A stretch of DNA of 64,000 nt from contig JAJFZO010000897.1 in the NCBI GenBank assembly GCA_021397835.1, positions 248,001 to 312,000 on the forward strand, given 5' to 3'. A model generated the notes under the pieces. That model did not search any database. It was not told the origin of the DNA and saw only the letters and a program-made list of their open reading frames with translations. The DNA is from Moringa oleifera. Taxonomy: Eukaryota; Streptophyta; Magnoliopsida; Brassicales; Moringaceae. How positions within the stretch are numbered: the stretch's first letter is position 1; every line of letters starts with the position of its first letter. Below, one piece after another: positions 22,469-34,070 of this stretch. The position numbers and the translations under genes were made by a program.

Positions 22469-25400
22469 TCAACATATGGTTGGACGTCAAGTGAATTCAG
22501 CAATACATAAAGATGTGCTTGCTTTAATTCTTGTCGATCAACAGTGACAATGTGACCACCAGGTAAGGGCTTTCCGACTTGGATGTCATCTTTTTTTTCA
22601 CATGGAATACCAATTGGATGCATGTTAGAGTAATAACCTTCACAAAATTCAAGTGCTTCTTCTGCAATGTAGCATTCAGCAATACATCCTTTAGGACGAT
22701 TACGGTTACGAACATATCCTTTCAAAGTTTTCATGAACCTCTCAAATGGATACATCCATCTAAGGTATACCGGTCCACATAATCTCACTTCTCTAACAAT
22801 GTGTACTATCAAATGCACCATTATGTCGAAAAAAGAAGGCGAAAAGTTTTTTTCAAATAAGTAAAGAGTTACCACCAAATCTTGCTGTAATTTGCCTAGT
22901 TTTGAAACATCCACAACCTTACTACACAAAGCATTAAAAAAGAAGTAAAATCTCATGATTGCATATCTAACATGTTTTGGCAAAACTGAGCGAATAGCCA
23001 ATGGTAGAAGTTGTTGCATAAGAGCATGACAATCATGAGACTTAAGACCTTGAATTTTCATATCTATCATTGATACAAGATATTTAAAATTTGAAGAATA
23101 CCTATATGGAACTTTTATGTTTGATAATGTCTCACAAAACATCCTTCTCTCTGATTTGCTTAGAGTGTAACAAGCAGCTGGTAAATACGTACGACCATTT
23201 ACAACTTTGGGAGCTAACTCTTTCTTTAAGCCAATTTCTGTAAGATCTAGTCGAGTGTTGATCCCATCTTTAGATTTTTCGAGAATATTAAGTAAAGTTC
23301 CATATATGCTTTCGCAAACATTTTTTAATAGACATTACATCCAAAATATGCCGAATATGTAAATGTTTCCAATATTCAAGGTCGAAAAAACATGATTTCT
23401 TCTTGAAGCATGTTTGAATATTGTCATTCAATCTTTTACCCCGTGTCATTTTCCTCTTAGCAACTGTTTTTTTACCCCATACATTAGTAATAAAGCTTAC
23501 TTTCTATAGTATTTCTTCTCCACTTAGTGCACAAGGGGGTAAACCTATTTCATATTCTCCATTGAATGCTTTCTTTTGCTTTCTAAATGGGTGATTTTTT
23601 GGAAGGAATCGTTTATGACCTATATACACATTCTTCTTACCATGTTGTAATCTACAAGTATACGTGCTTTCACCACATATTGGATAAGCATAATATCCCT
23701 TCATTGAACAACCAGAAAGATTCCCATAAGCAGGAAAATCATTAATTGTCCATAATAAAACAGCTCGTAACATAAATAACTCTTTCCGGTAAGAATCATA
23801 GACTTCTACACCAACCTCCCACAAAAGCTTCAAATCATCAATCAACGGAGCAAGATATACATCAATATAATTACTTGATTGGCGAGGTCCTGAGATAAGC
23901 AAGGATAACATCATGAATTTTCGTTTCATACATAACCACAGTGGTAGATTATATGTTATCATTATCACTGGCCAACAACTATATGCAGTGCTAAGAGAAC
24001 TATGTGGATTTATTCCATCAGCAGAAATAGCCAATCGAAGATTTCTGTGTTCGGATGCAAAACTTGACCATTTAAAGTCTATTAACTTCCAAGCAGGTGA
24101 ATCAGTAGGATGTCTTAGTTTCCCAACTACTTCCCTTTTATTAGCATGCCAAGTTAAATGTTGTGCAATTTGTGGTGACTAAAACATTCGCTTGAACCGT
24201 GGAATAAGAGGAAAGTACCACAATACTTTAGCAGGAATCCCTTTCATTTGGTTTTTTACCTTACCATTTTCTTTCCATCTTGATAGTCCACAAGCAGGAC
24301 AAGATGATAAATCCTTATACTCCTTTCTATAGAGTATTCAATCATTCGGGCAAGCATGTATTTTCTCGTAATGTAAACCCGATGCGTTCACAGTTTTTTT
24401 TGCTTCATACATCGATGTAGGAATTTTATTTCCAGTAGGAAACATATCAGACAAACAACTTAACAAATCAGAAAAGCTCTTATCTGACCACCTATATTTT
24501 CCTTTTATATTATATAATCTCATCAATGCAGACAACTTAGTATGTTTCGTATTACCAGGATATAAAGGCTTTTCTGCATCTTCTAGTAAGTTTTGAAGTA
24601 ATTTAGGATCATCTTGACAATATTCAAATGCATCATTAATCATGTCTATTGTATTGTCGATATGATCATCCTTGAAAGATTCATCAAACATCGATTTCTT
24701 GTTTGTGCAAGATCTAGAAGAACACTCTTCTCCATGCCAAATCCATCTCTTATACCTCTGATCAATCCCTTTACTAAACAAATGATACTTTACTTCTTCA
24801 ACACTTAACAATGTCAAATTAGCACATGATTAACAAGGACATCTAATGAGTGTAGGATCTTCACAATGACAAATTGCAAAAGCAAGAAACTCATCTACTC
24901 CATCAGCAAACTCCTTAGACAATCTATTCAAATGCATCCAAGATTTATCCATATTTTATCCTATGATGACAAACAAAAGAAAACCCACTTATTATGCATG
25001 TTTATTATGTATGTAATACATATCATGTAAAGTAATGTTATTGTAAAAATAAGATTCAAAAGCAAGGTGCCCACTAGACTGAAAGGCCTCAGGCAAAGTG
25101 AAGACTATTTCTTCAAAACACATGGTACATTAGTAGATTACTAAGAAATTACCAACCTGGAATGATGTTATCTGTGCAGAAAAAAGTAATGACTTCTGTC
25201 TGAAGGGTTTTGACTTTTCTTTCAAATTCTATTAATATGTAACAAGCTTTCCTTTTCTTTAAACGAGCAATTGACTATTACAGCGATTATCCTGCATGAT
25301 GAACCATATCATCTGTGAGAAAAAAAAACCTTTATTACTAGCACAGAAAAATACTAAAAAAGTTGCATTTTAATTGAAGTGTCGGAGTATCAATAAACTT

Positions 25401-26418
25401 TTTCTCTCAATGATTATTCTTTATTATTGATTTCTATCAAGGATTCAATTTATGTACTAAATTGCAGTCCTATATTATGACACCCATATGCAGCAAAATG
25501 ATAGAATATTGGTGCTTTTGTCTTCCATGTGGTGGGGTTAGTCAAGTGACAGCTCCTTTTCCAAGCTTACATGTGTGATGATTCTCCGAAAAGAGCAAAC
25601 CTGGCCAGCCCGCCAGGATTCAATTATCAACACATAAATATGGATGACAACTTTGAACAGCACAAAGACATCTTAGATGAGAAAGAATTAAGTGTCCGAA
25701 TTGCCAGCCAACTAACATTTATAATCTAAAATTCTGGTCTAAGAACGAGCAAGCATGCTTTGACAACAAGCTTTCCTGCCTACAAGGATGAGAAAACGCA
25801 GCCTGTGAAGGAAGTACCTAAGGCTGTCTAAGCTACTAAATACATACACATAGAGAGAAAGAAAGAGAGTTAATTTGTCTGTTAGGTTTTACTTTTCCAC
25901 AAATAGATGCACGGTACACACTTAGGTGTGGCTTTGTTATGCCATTAGGAGAAACTTAACAGCCCCAACCATTGCTTACAATTTCTCCCTTCATTTATTT
26001 ACAATTTTCAGTATCACAAGGGTAACAAACATGGGTATCATCCAAAAATGCATAATGCCAATAGAAGAAAATTTTAGAATAAAACTAAGTAAGAAATTGG
26101 AAGAATCAACAAAAAAATCTCTCTCTCTCTAATAATGTGAGATGAAGGTTTGATTAGTTTTACATACTTTTTTTTTTTTGCTTTAATGGTATCATCCGAC
26201 TGTGCATGAAGCCTATTTCATAAAATTTCTTGAAAGAACGAAGCTTTCCATCGATTATATGGTGTTAAAAGAGAGAAATATTTGATATTTTTGAGTTTTT
26301 TCGGGGGAGAATGAAGAATACCACTGCCACTGTGTGGGTAAAGAGCTTTTTGGATATTTACAATACATCCTGTGTACTATTTAAATTTTATTACTGTTAA
26401 AATCATTACATAAGACTC

Positions 26419-26476
26419 TGGTTGATCAAGTGGTAAAGTTTCATAAAATTGACTAACGGAACTTGGGTTCAAGTCG
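26419..26476 (+). promoter_or_regulatory. tRNA-like A-box/B-box pair, copy 1
   Basis: TGGTTGATCAAGTGGTAAAG resembles an A box, and GGTTCAAGTC (26466-26475) is close to the B-box consensus GGTTCGANTCC. Their spacing of roughly 30-35 bases is in the range of tRNA genes and SINE heads. No acceptor stem or cloverleaf pairs around it, so it is not a tRNA gene. Confidence 0.5.
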
Positions 26477-26564
26477 GCCCCCAGGCTTCATTCTCAAAAT
26501 AATTACAAAATATGTTTTATATTAAACAAACAACATAGCAAATCAAAATCAAACGATGGAGGAA

Positions 26565-26613
26565 ATGGTTGTAAGCCTGAAATAAGGTTCAGCAGGGCTC
26601 GGGTTCAAGTTTG
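26565..26613 (+). promoter_or_regulatory. tRNA-like B-box motif, copy 2
   Basis: GGGTTCAAGTTTG (26601-26613) follows a weak A-box-like ATGGTTGTAAGCCTG about 35 bases upstream. It is more degenerate than its neighbours on either side. Confidence 0.4.
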
Positions 26614-26683
26614 CTGGTTTGCATTTTCAATCAAGTATTTAAATTAAATATTAATCTATCCAAGACATGTCACATGTTCTCTT

Positions 26684-26741
26684 TTGGTTAGGTGGCAATG
26701 ACATTTATCAATCTCTCCAAGAGAGATCAGGTTCGAGTCTC
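26684..26741 (+). promoter_or_regulatory. tRNA-like A-box/B-box pair, copy 3
   Basis: TTGGTTAGGTGGCAATG and, about 32 bases on, GGTTCGAGTCT (26730-26740) make the best of the three pairs. The B box differs little from the consensus. It ends just before a T run (26752-26759) that would stop RNA polymerase III. Whether it is transcribed is unknown. Confidence 0.5.
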
Positions 26742-26764
26742 CATCATAAATTTTTTTTTCTAAT

Positions 26765-26941
26765 TACAGATTTTTATGATGGTCCTTCAGAACCGTCATG
26801 TATACTATATTTTTTATGTCGGTCTTTTCAGACCGTTACGTATACTATATTTTTTATGACGGTCTTTTCAGACCGTTATGTATTCAATTTTTTAATAACG
26901 TTCATAAAAGACCGTCATAAAATACCGTCATTAAAAATAGT
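26765..26941. promoter_or_regulatory. Right subterminal repeats of the CACTA element
   Basis: TTTTTATGATGGTC, TTTTTATGTCGGTCTTTTCA and TTTTTATGACGGTCTTTTCA follow one another in near-tandem (about 26769, 26813 and 26851; the last two are 38 bases apart). Inverted copies then occur (GACCGTCATAAAAT, ACCGTCATTAAAAA). They match the left-end motif. This end is upstream of the genes, so in this family the sites may also bear on the promoter. Confidence 0.85.
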
Positions 26942-26954
26942 TTTTCTTGTAGTG
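26942..26954 (-). repeat. Right terminal inverted repeat
   Basis: TTTTCTTGTAGTG is the exact reverse complement of the left end (17150-17162). Confidence 0.95.
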
Positions 26955-26957
26955 AAA
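26955..26957. repeat. Right target-site duplication (AAA)
   Basis: AAA directly follows CTTGTAGTG and matches 17147-17149. Confidence 0.75.
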
Positions 26958-27192
26958 TTTTAAACTCAAATCTCCCAAACAATAAACCTTGAATTCCAAA
27001 CCCTAGCCTCTAAACTCTAAAACTGAAATACTAATTCTTATACCCTAATCTTGACCCCTAAACCATAAACCCAGAACCCTAACCTCTAAACCTTAAATAA
27101 TAAACTCAAAACCCTAATCCATAAACTCTTAATCCTTAACTATAGCCACTAAATCCTAAACCGCAAACATTAGCCCTAGCCCTTAAACCCTA

Positions 27193-27289
27193 GATACCAC
27201 ATTATGATGGAACTGTATTTGGATTGAAAATTATGTAGTTTTATTGGAAATCTTGTTTGAAAACTATAAGAACAAGTTAACTGAATACT
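27193..27289 (+). repeat. Non-telomeric island inside telC, copy 1 of 3
   Basis: A roughly 95-base piece (CATTATGATGGAACTG, TTTGGATTGAAAATTATG, GTTTGAAAACTATAAG, AACAAGTTAACTG) interrupts the heptamers. It recurs at 45052-45141 and, shortened, at 59238-59297, each time within telC and preceding CTAAACCCTA-type text. Confidence 0.75.
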
Positions 27290-27527
27290 CTTAATCCATA
27301 ATCCCAAAACAAAACCCTAAACCCTAAACCCATAGATCCTAGATCCTAAAACTAGACTCTAAACCTTAAATCTTAAACTCATAAATCCTCAGATCCTAAA
27401 ACATGAACACTAACAGCTAAACCTTAAGCTCTATCCTAAAACACTAAACCTTGATCCTTAAACACTAACCTCTAAACCCTAAACAAAATGGCAAATCCAA
27501 AAACCTTAAACTCTAACCCTTAAGTGT

Positions 27528-29417
27528 GCATGAACCTTGTACATAGTTAAACTTAGAAATTTGTTGAGTTTAAGATGTAACTGAGCCTAAACTACAATTG
27601 AATTTATGATATAATTGAGCTTAATAATTAATTAGGCTTAATAATTATTATTAGGCCCTAAAATTATTTGGATCAAATATATAATCGAGTCTAGTATGTA
27701 ATTGAAGTTGACAATTAATTGGACCTAGTAATTCATTAAATCAAATACTTAACTAAGCTTACATGTGATTAGTTTTCATTAAAAAAAATCGGTTTACTAT
27801 AAAATTTGTCCTAATAAATAATTGGACCTAACAGATGCTTTAGCTTTATAGTTAACTGTGGCTGAAAATTAATTGGACCTAAGATTAGTCATATAGAAAA
27901 TTTAGTCATTCTATAATTAGGCCAATGAGATGTGAGGTCAAAGACATAATTTGGCCTATTAAATAATTTGATGAAATTTATTTGGTTATCACCTAAGATA
28001 TAATTAAGCTCATAATTAATTAGATCTTAAATTTAATTGGGCTTAAAAATTTGGACATATAATATAATTGGGCTCTCATATATAATTAGGTGTATGATAT
28101 GATGGGTTAAATTTAATTAGAGTTGAAATATTATTGAACCTAATAAATAATTTAGCTAATACATAACTGGGTCTAGCATGCATTAGCCCAAGTATAGTTG
28201 GACCTAACATTTAATAGGCCTAATTATTAATTGGGCTTATTATCTTGGGCTTATTATCCATGAACCCAGTAAATAATTGGGCTTAAAATGACTTTAAACT
28301 AACAAAAGTTAATTGATCCTATTAATTAATTGGACACAAAAAATAATTGGCTCTCATATGGAATTAAACCTAATAATTATTTGCACCCAAATTATTCATT
28401 GGATGTTGCAATTCATTAAGTCTAATAGTTAATTAAGCCTAAGATTTAAATGAGTTTAATAAATGCTTTCACTTAAAGTATAATTTGGCCATGTAAATAT
28501 TTGAATTTAATATAAAAATAGGTTAGATAATGAAATGGGCCTAACAAGTAGTTAGGTTTAAGATGTAATTGATCATAACAATTAATTGCGCATAATAATA
28601 ATTGTACTCAATAACTAATTAGGCCTAAGATTTAATTAGGTCTAATAAAAAATTAAACTTAATATATAATTGATTTAAGATATAATTACACTCGTAATTA
28701 ATTAGGGCTAGCATGTTTAGCCCATCAAATATTTGGATATAAGAATAAATTAGGCTTAAGATACAAGTCGACTCAAACTATAATTGAACATAGATATAAT
28801 TGGGCATTGTAGAAAATATGCCCGATAGATAATTAGGCCTAAGCCCAACAAATATTTGGACATAAGAATAAATAAAGCTTAAGATATAGGTAGACTCAAA
28901 TTATAATTGGACATAGATATAATTGGATCTCATAGATAATTGGCCCAATAGGTAATTCGACCTAAGAACGAAATAAGTTGCGTGAATAATTGAGTCTAAT
29001 GTGTAATTTAGAGTTTAACAATTAATTTAACCAAATAATTCACGAGGTTTAATATGTAATTGGCTTTAATAAAATATTTTACCTAAGATGTAATATATAC
29101 CTAGTAATTAATTTGACCTATTAAATAATTTATCTAACTATTAATTGAGTCTAATAATTAATTGCACTTAAGATTTAATTCCACCTAAAAATTTATGGAG
29201 CCTAATATCTAATTGGACCTAACAAAAAATTTGCTTCATATATAATTAGACCTAATAAATAATTAAACGTAAAATATATTTGTAACCTAATAATTAATTA
29301 GGTCTAAGATATTATTGGGCTTATATGTAATTGAACCTAAAAATTAATGAGTTAATAATTCAAGAAGCCTAACAATTAATGAACCTTAATAATTAATTAA
29401 TCCCAAGGTTTTTTTAT
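27528..29417 (+). repeat. AT-rich repeat block, AT-F polarity, third copy of the left-end module
   Basis: It begins at GCATGAACCTTGTACA, a marker shared with 36557, 48137 and 61718. From about 28307 it repeats the module that starts at position 1 and at 4091, including two of the 123-bp units (about 28711 and 28840). The match breaks near 29415, where block T begins. Confidence 0.8.
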
Positions 29418-30010
29418 GACTAAAAGGATGATAAACAGTTAGCAAATATCGACATATATCAAGCTGAATTTAATGATACTAATTCTATTAAAGATTAAAA
29501 ATTGTATAATAAATATAAGTTTACATAACCTTTTAATTTAAGAATGTACTTATTTGGATAATGAAATTGAGAAATACATATGATTGACAAGTGAATAGGT
29601 TTCAACTTAGCTAGAATGTACTTATGTTGTAGTGATAATTAATTTCTGAAACTGGTATTATTTAATTAAATATAATTAATTATTTAATATTATGTACAAA
29701 CAGTTTTTTATATTATCTATTTTAAAAATAACAAGCACTATGATTTATAAAATATTAACTTAAATGTGTATAAAATATAATGAAACCGATCTAAGGCTCA
29801 TGTAATTTCCTTATTATGCACAAACATACATAAAATCTATATGAAGCCTAAGTAAAATTCATTTAAGGTTCAAAAATAATTCAACTAAAATCCGTTTAAG
29901 ATCCAAAAATAATCTATATAAAGCCCAATAAGTTAAGCCCGTGGGTAGGTCATGGACCATATTTTTTAAAAAAAAGTAGGCCTAACCCAATCTATTCTCG
30001 TGCCTGACTC
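29418..30010. other. Low-repeat block T, short copy
   Basis: It matches the second half of the T block at 11590-12025 (ATGATTGACAAGTGAATAGG, AGTTTTTTATATTATC, AATAACAAGCACTATGATTT). It carries about 120 extra bases (around 29810-29930) with three phrases of the form ATCTATATGAAGCC, absent from the first copy. The unique 480-base front half of the long copy is missing. No open frame is present. Confidence 0.7.
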
Positions 30011-32465
30011 AGTTATGTATAAAGCTCATTTAGTTCTTATATCCAATAACATATTAAGCACAATTATTTATTTGGATCAACGATATATTAAATCTAACTT
30101 TTATTAAGCTTAATTAAATATTAAGCTCAACTAGGGTACAATTGAATCTTAAACTTAATTAATTATTACACTCAAATAAATTTTAGCCCTAGTGATAGAC
30201 CAATTCAATTTTTATATCTAATTATATATTAAGTTCAATTGTTTATTAGTTCTAATTAATTATTAACCAATTTTTACATTAATTTTAATTTATTTAAGTA
30301 GATTAATTATATATATATATTCAAAATTTTTAATAATGGCTCAATTAATTACTGGACCCAGTGAATATTAGACTCAATTAATATACGTAAGGTAAAACTC
30401 ATTCCTAAAACAATTATTTCTTAGGTTCATGCATGATAAATTGAATACACTATTAGATCTTATGATGTTAAGCCCAATTAATTATTAGACTCAATTAGAT
30501 CTCAGCTTCAATTATACTTGGCCTATTGCATTATTGATCCAATCATATATGAGATCTAATTATAACATATGCTTGATCATTATGGCCCAATTAATTTTAG
30601 GTCTAATTATATCTTAGGTCATAATATTTATCAAGCCTAATTACACTCGGATTATTTTTTGAACTCATCCATATTAGCCAAATTAATTTAGTCAAATTAA
30701 GTAATAGGCCCAATTATATCTTCAACTTGAATTTTTCTTAGATGAAATTATGTATTAAGCCCAATTAAAGCAATGATCCAACTGTTTTTCGTGGACTATT
30801 AAATCTTAGATTGAATTAATTATTGAGTCCAATAAATTATTAGATTCAATGTAAGGTTAGGCCTCATTATTTATTAGGTTAAATTACATATTAAGTCTTA
30901 ATTTTTCTTAGACATAATTAATTAATAGGTCTAATGAGTTATTAAGTCTAATTAATTGTTAATCTTAATTACATATTCGATGAAATTTATATTAGATCCA
31001 ATTAATTGTAGGCCTAGTTAATAAATACTGGGCTCAATTAATTATTATGGCCAATTATATTTTAAGTTCAATTATAATTTGGATCTAATTATAAATCTTA
31101 AGCTCAATTTATTTCTCAGGCCAATTTATGTAATTAGTGCATATACGCTACCCGCAATTGTATGCTAGGCCTAGTTAAATCTTAGAATAATTAAATTTTT
31201 TGTCAATTTATTTATTAATCTCATTTGGTTCTTAGAACCAATTATAGATAAAGCAAAATTATTTCTTCAGACTAACTATATATTAAGATAATTTTTTTTT
31301 AGAGGTCAATTCTATCTTAACTGTAATTATATTTTAACCTTAGTTATTTATTAGTCTTATTTTATTCTTATATCCAATAATAAATCTATCAGGCCTAATT
31401 CTATATTAAATTTAATTTTTTATTAAGCTCAATTAAATCTCATTGTTAATTAATTATTAACTAAAATTAAATTTTGTATTAATTATTCAATCAAATTAAT
31501 TATTGGGTTATTAATTTTTAGGATAGATGACATATCAAGCCCAATTATATCTTAAATCGATCAAATAGTGGGTTGAAATATATTTTAGGGTAATAATTAA
31601 GCCTATTTATTTATTAAGCCATTTTCATTGTTAGGCCAAACTAATTCTTAAGCAAAATTAAATTTTAGCTCAATAAATTATTAGATTCAATTAATTGTTA
31701 GCCATAATTTATTTGGTACATTCAGTTAACTATTAGGACATCTTAGGTCCAATATTTTATCAGATTCCATTATATATTAAGCTTGATTATTCATTGAGAT
31801 TAATTGTATATTAAACTAAATTTTTTAATTAAAAGCTCAATTAATTATTTGGCCCAACAAATTATTAGGTTTAATTAATTATTTTACTAAATTACACATT
31901 ATGCTCAATTATTTGTTAGGCTTATTCATTCTTAGGTCCATTTATTTCTTAAGCCTAATTTTTTGTTAGCTTCCGTTAAATCAATGATCTAATTAATTAC
32001 TTTACACAATAAATTGTTAGCCTAATTAATTCTACGCCTATTACAAACTTAACCCAATTATTTTCATGATCTAATTAATTGTTAGGCTCGATTAATATCT
32101 GTAGGCTAAATTTGTTTACGGATTGATTTCTTTCTTAGTTTTATATTACATGGACTTAATTAGTTTTTAGACTCTATTATTTATTATTACATCAATATAT
32201 CTATTAGATCTAATTATTAATTTATATGGCCCAATTAAATTTTTAGTCTAATTGAAATTTAGGCCAAATTATATCTTAAGCCTATTTTATTTTTAGGTTC
32301 AACTATTTATTGGAGCCATGCATATTAGGCTCAATATAATTATTAGTTCAATTATATTTTAAATTTAATTAATTATTAGATCAAATTATATTTTAGACTT
32401 ATTTTTATAGTAAGCTCATCTTGTTCTTAGTCAAAATTGTATATTAAGTCAAATTATTTGTTAGG
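30011..32465 (-). repeat. AT-rich repeat block, AT-R polarity
   Basis: It tracks 12026-14530 in order, including the GGCTAAATTTGTTTACGG marker near 32103. It ends early: at about 32460 it passes directly into telC through TTATTTGTTAGGGC, where the related copy runs on for about 600 bases. A second breakpoint is therefore likely at 32460. Confidence 0.8.
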
Positions 32466-33500
32466 GCTATGGTCTTGCCTAAACCATAAATCCAAGACCA
32501 TAACCCATAATCCCTAAAACTAAAACCTTTAACTCTAAGGTATAAACTATAAAACCTAACACTTAACACCTAACCCATAAACCATAAATCCAAAACCTAT
32601 GACCCTAAATGCAACCCAAAAACATTAACCTCTAAACACTAAATTCAAAACCTTAGCTTTAAAGCACTAAATCCTAAACCTTAACCCCTCAGCCCTTACT
32701 CTTAAACCCTAAACCTTAAACTCCTAATCTTACTTCTTAAATCTTAACCCTTAAGCCATAAATCATAAACCCTAAAATTGAACAACTAACCTTTAACCTC
32801 TATTCTCTAAACTCTAACCTTTGAACCATTAACCGTAAATCGAAAACCTTAACCCTAGACCCCAAGACACTAACCCTTAACCTTAGGCCTTAAACTTTAA
32901 CCTTTAGATCCCAAACCCCAATTCTGTAATCCCTAAACCATAACTGCTACACAGTAAACCTTAATCCATAAACTTTAACTACTAAACCATAAATCATAAA
33001 CCTAACCCCTAAGCCCTAGGCACCAAACCTTACCCTAACTTATAAACCGTTAACATAAAGCCTAAACCCTAACCCTTTACCCCTTAACACTAAATCCAAG
33101 GTCGTAATCCTAAAAACCTAAACATTAACCCCTAAATCCGAACTATTAAACCCAAAACCATAACACCAAACCCGTAAATCTTAAACCCAAAACCATTCAC
33201 CTTAACCATAAACCCAAATACTAAACCCTAACCTTAAAGCCGAACACTTAAAACTTAACCCCCTATTCCTAAATCTTAAAGCCCAAACCATTCACCTTAA
33301 TGATGAACTGAAGCACTAAACCCTAACCATAAATCCTAACATTTAAAACCTAATACCTAAGCCAAAAACCTAAACCTTCAATCTTAATACTTAAACCTTA
33401 GACTTTAACTTCTAACACACATAAACCTTAACCCAAAAACCTAACCCCTAACATAAATCTTAAACCTTACACATTAAAGCCTAACTCCTAAACTGTCAAC
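32466..33500 (-). repeat. Degenerate telomere-like array, telC polarity
   Basis: About 1 kb of CCCTAAA variants (ACCATAAA, ACCTTAAC, CCCTAAAC). Several phrases (CCAAACCTTACCCTAAC near 33025, CATAAACCCAAATACTAAACC near 33215) recur in the telC block at 55900-57300, which marks the two as copies. Confidence 0.82.
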
Positions 33501-34002
33501 CAAAACATAGTGATTTTTGGGTTAATGATTACTTGTTTTGGGATTAAGATTCAGGGTCCAGTGTTTAAGGTTTACGAGTTAGAGTTTTGGGTTTATGATT
33601 TTATTTAGTGTTCAAGACTAAGGGTTTTGGGCTTAAGGTTTAAGGAATATCATTTAGGTTTTAGGGTTTAAAGTTTAGAGCTTAGTGGTTAGAGTTTATG
33701 GTTTTGGGTTTCACGTTTAGTGCTTAAGGACAAAGAGTTGGGGTTTAAGATTTGGGGGATAAAGTTTATGATTTAGAGTTTAGTTATTAATGTTTCAGGG
33801 TTAGGGTTTAGACTTTAGGGATTTCAGTTTAAAGTTCAGATATTAGGAGTAAGGGTTTAGAGTTTGTGATTTAGGATTTAGGGATTAAGCTTTAGCCATT
33901 TAGGTTTAAGGTTCAAGAGTTACGGCAACGATAAAGTAGTTAGAGTTGAGGGTTTAGGGGTTAGAGTTAGGGTGTATAAGGTTTAGGGATTAGGCATTAA
34001 GG
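33501..34002 (+). repeat. Degenerate telomere-like array, telG polarity, short
   Basis: It opens with TTTTTGGGTTAATGATTACT, a phrase found well inside the other telG blocks of this type. Its first 150-200 bases therefore seem lost at the telC/telG switch. TTTAGGG variants then continue to junction J1. Confidence 0.82.
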
Positions 34003-34070
34003 TTTCCACTTAGTTATATTAGGTCTAATAATTTTTTACTTTTTTGCCCAATTAACATCCATTATGCATA
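34003..34070 (+). repeat. Conserved AT junction J1, copy 2
   Basis: CTTAGTTATATTAGGTCTAA, a T-rich run and CCCAATTAACATCCATTATG match 16436-16495. It sits between telG and telC as in the other three copies. Confidence 0.85.

Larger units (their letters stand above)
21624..24952 (-). pseudogene. TNP2-like CACTA transposase, three exons, broken by four stops and a frameshift
   Basis: The gene would encode the CACTA transposase that cuts and rejoins element ends in the nucleus. Exons are 24952-22469, 22371-22266 and 22184-21624. They total 3,151 nt (about 1,050 codons), a normal family length. The ATG at 24952 opens the transposase-associated domain (MDKSWMHLNRLSKEFADGV, then ICHCEDPTLIRCPC). 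A zinc-finger-like CPND...SCPACGLSRW segment follows, then the tnp2 core (LRLAISADGINPH, FDLEYWKHLHIRHILDVM, GLKSHDCHALMQQLLPLAIR). DUF4218 follows (FFDIMVHLIVHIVREVRLCG, YLRWMYPFERFMKTLKGYV) and DUF4216 (FLVKWVAHGPRFEVIKYPGY) in exon 3. In-frame stops lie at 24830-24832, 24338-24340, 24179-24181 and 23504-23506, and a frameshift lies in the A run near 23321-23330. The exon sum being off by one from a multiple of three agrees with one net shift. Exons 2 and 3 are intact. Confidence 0.92.
24953..26764. other. 5' non-coding and promoter side of the CACTA element
   Basis: About 1.8 kb separate the transposase ATG from the right subterminal repeats. No conserved protein is visible in either direction; the open frames at 25926-26132 and 26667-26963 are short and low in complexity. 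There is a CT run at 26119-26130, a T run at 26169-26180 and, from 26419, three tRNA-promoter-like motifs. The transposase promoter and any 5' leader intron should lie here, but no TATA box can be chosen with confidence. Confidence 0.55.
17150..26954 (-). mobile_element. CACTA (En/Spm) DNA transposon, 9,805 bp, structurally complete but coding-defective
   Basis: The element begins CACTACAAGAAAA and ends with its exact reverse complement, a perfect 13-bp terminal inverted repeat flanked by AAA on both sides. Both ends hold clusters of short direct and inverted repeats around TTTTATGACGGTC, the expected subterminal binding sites. The minus strand encodes a TNP2-like transposase and then a TNP1-like/Ulp1 fusion, in the usual CACTA order, so transcription runs right to left. 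Both genes have in-frame stops and frameshifts. Length, ends and gene order are typical of autonomous CACTA elements. The copy is now at best mobilisable by a relative, since its ends look intact. Confidence 0.95.
26955..27527 (-). repeat. Degenerate telomere-like array, telC polarity, right of the transposon
   Basis: CCCTAAA variants resume after the transposon. With 16485-17149 they would form one uninterrupted telC block. The block ends abruptly at about 27527 in the middle of an AT-F module (GCATGAACCTTGTACA). The related copies reach that point through a telG block and 0.8 kb of AT-F, so sequence appears deleted here. Confidence 0.8.

Noticed and set aside
23913..24182. 89-codon plus-strand open frame
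   Set aside because: Antisense to the tnp2 core (SADGINPH region), so a shadow.
26419..26476. A tRNA gene
   Set aside because: A-box and B-box-like motifs are present, but there is no matching acceptor stem, anticodon stem or full cloverleaf.
26667..26963. 98-codon plus-strand open frame at the right end
   Set aside because: It runs through the tRNA-like motif, the subterminal repeats and the terminal inverted repeat into flanking DNA. Its repeated TVTYTIFFMT-like text is just the translated subterminal repeat.
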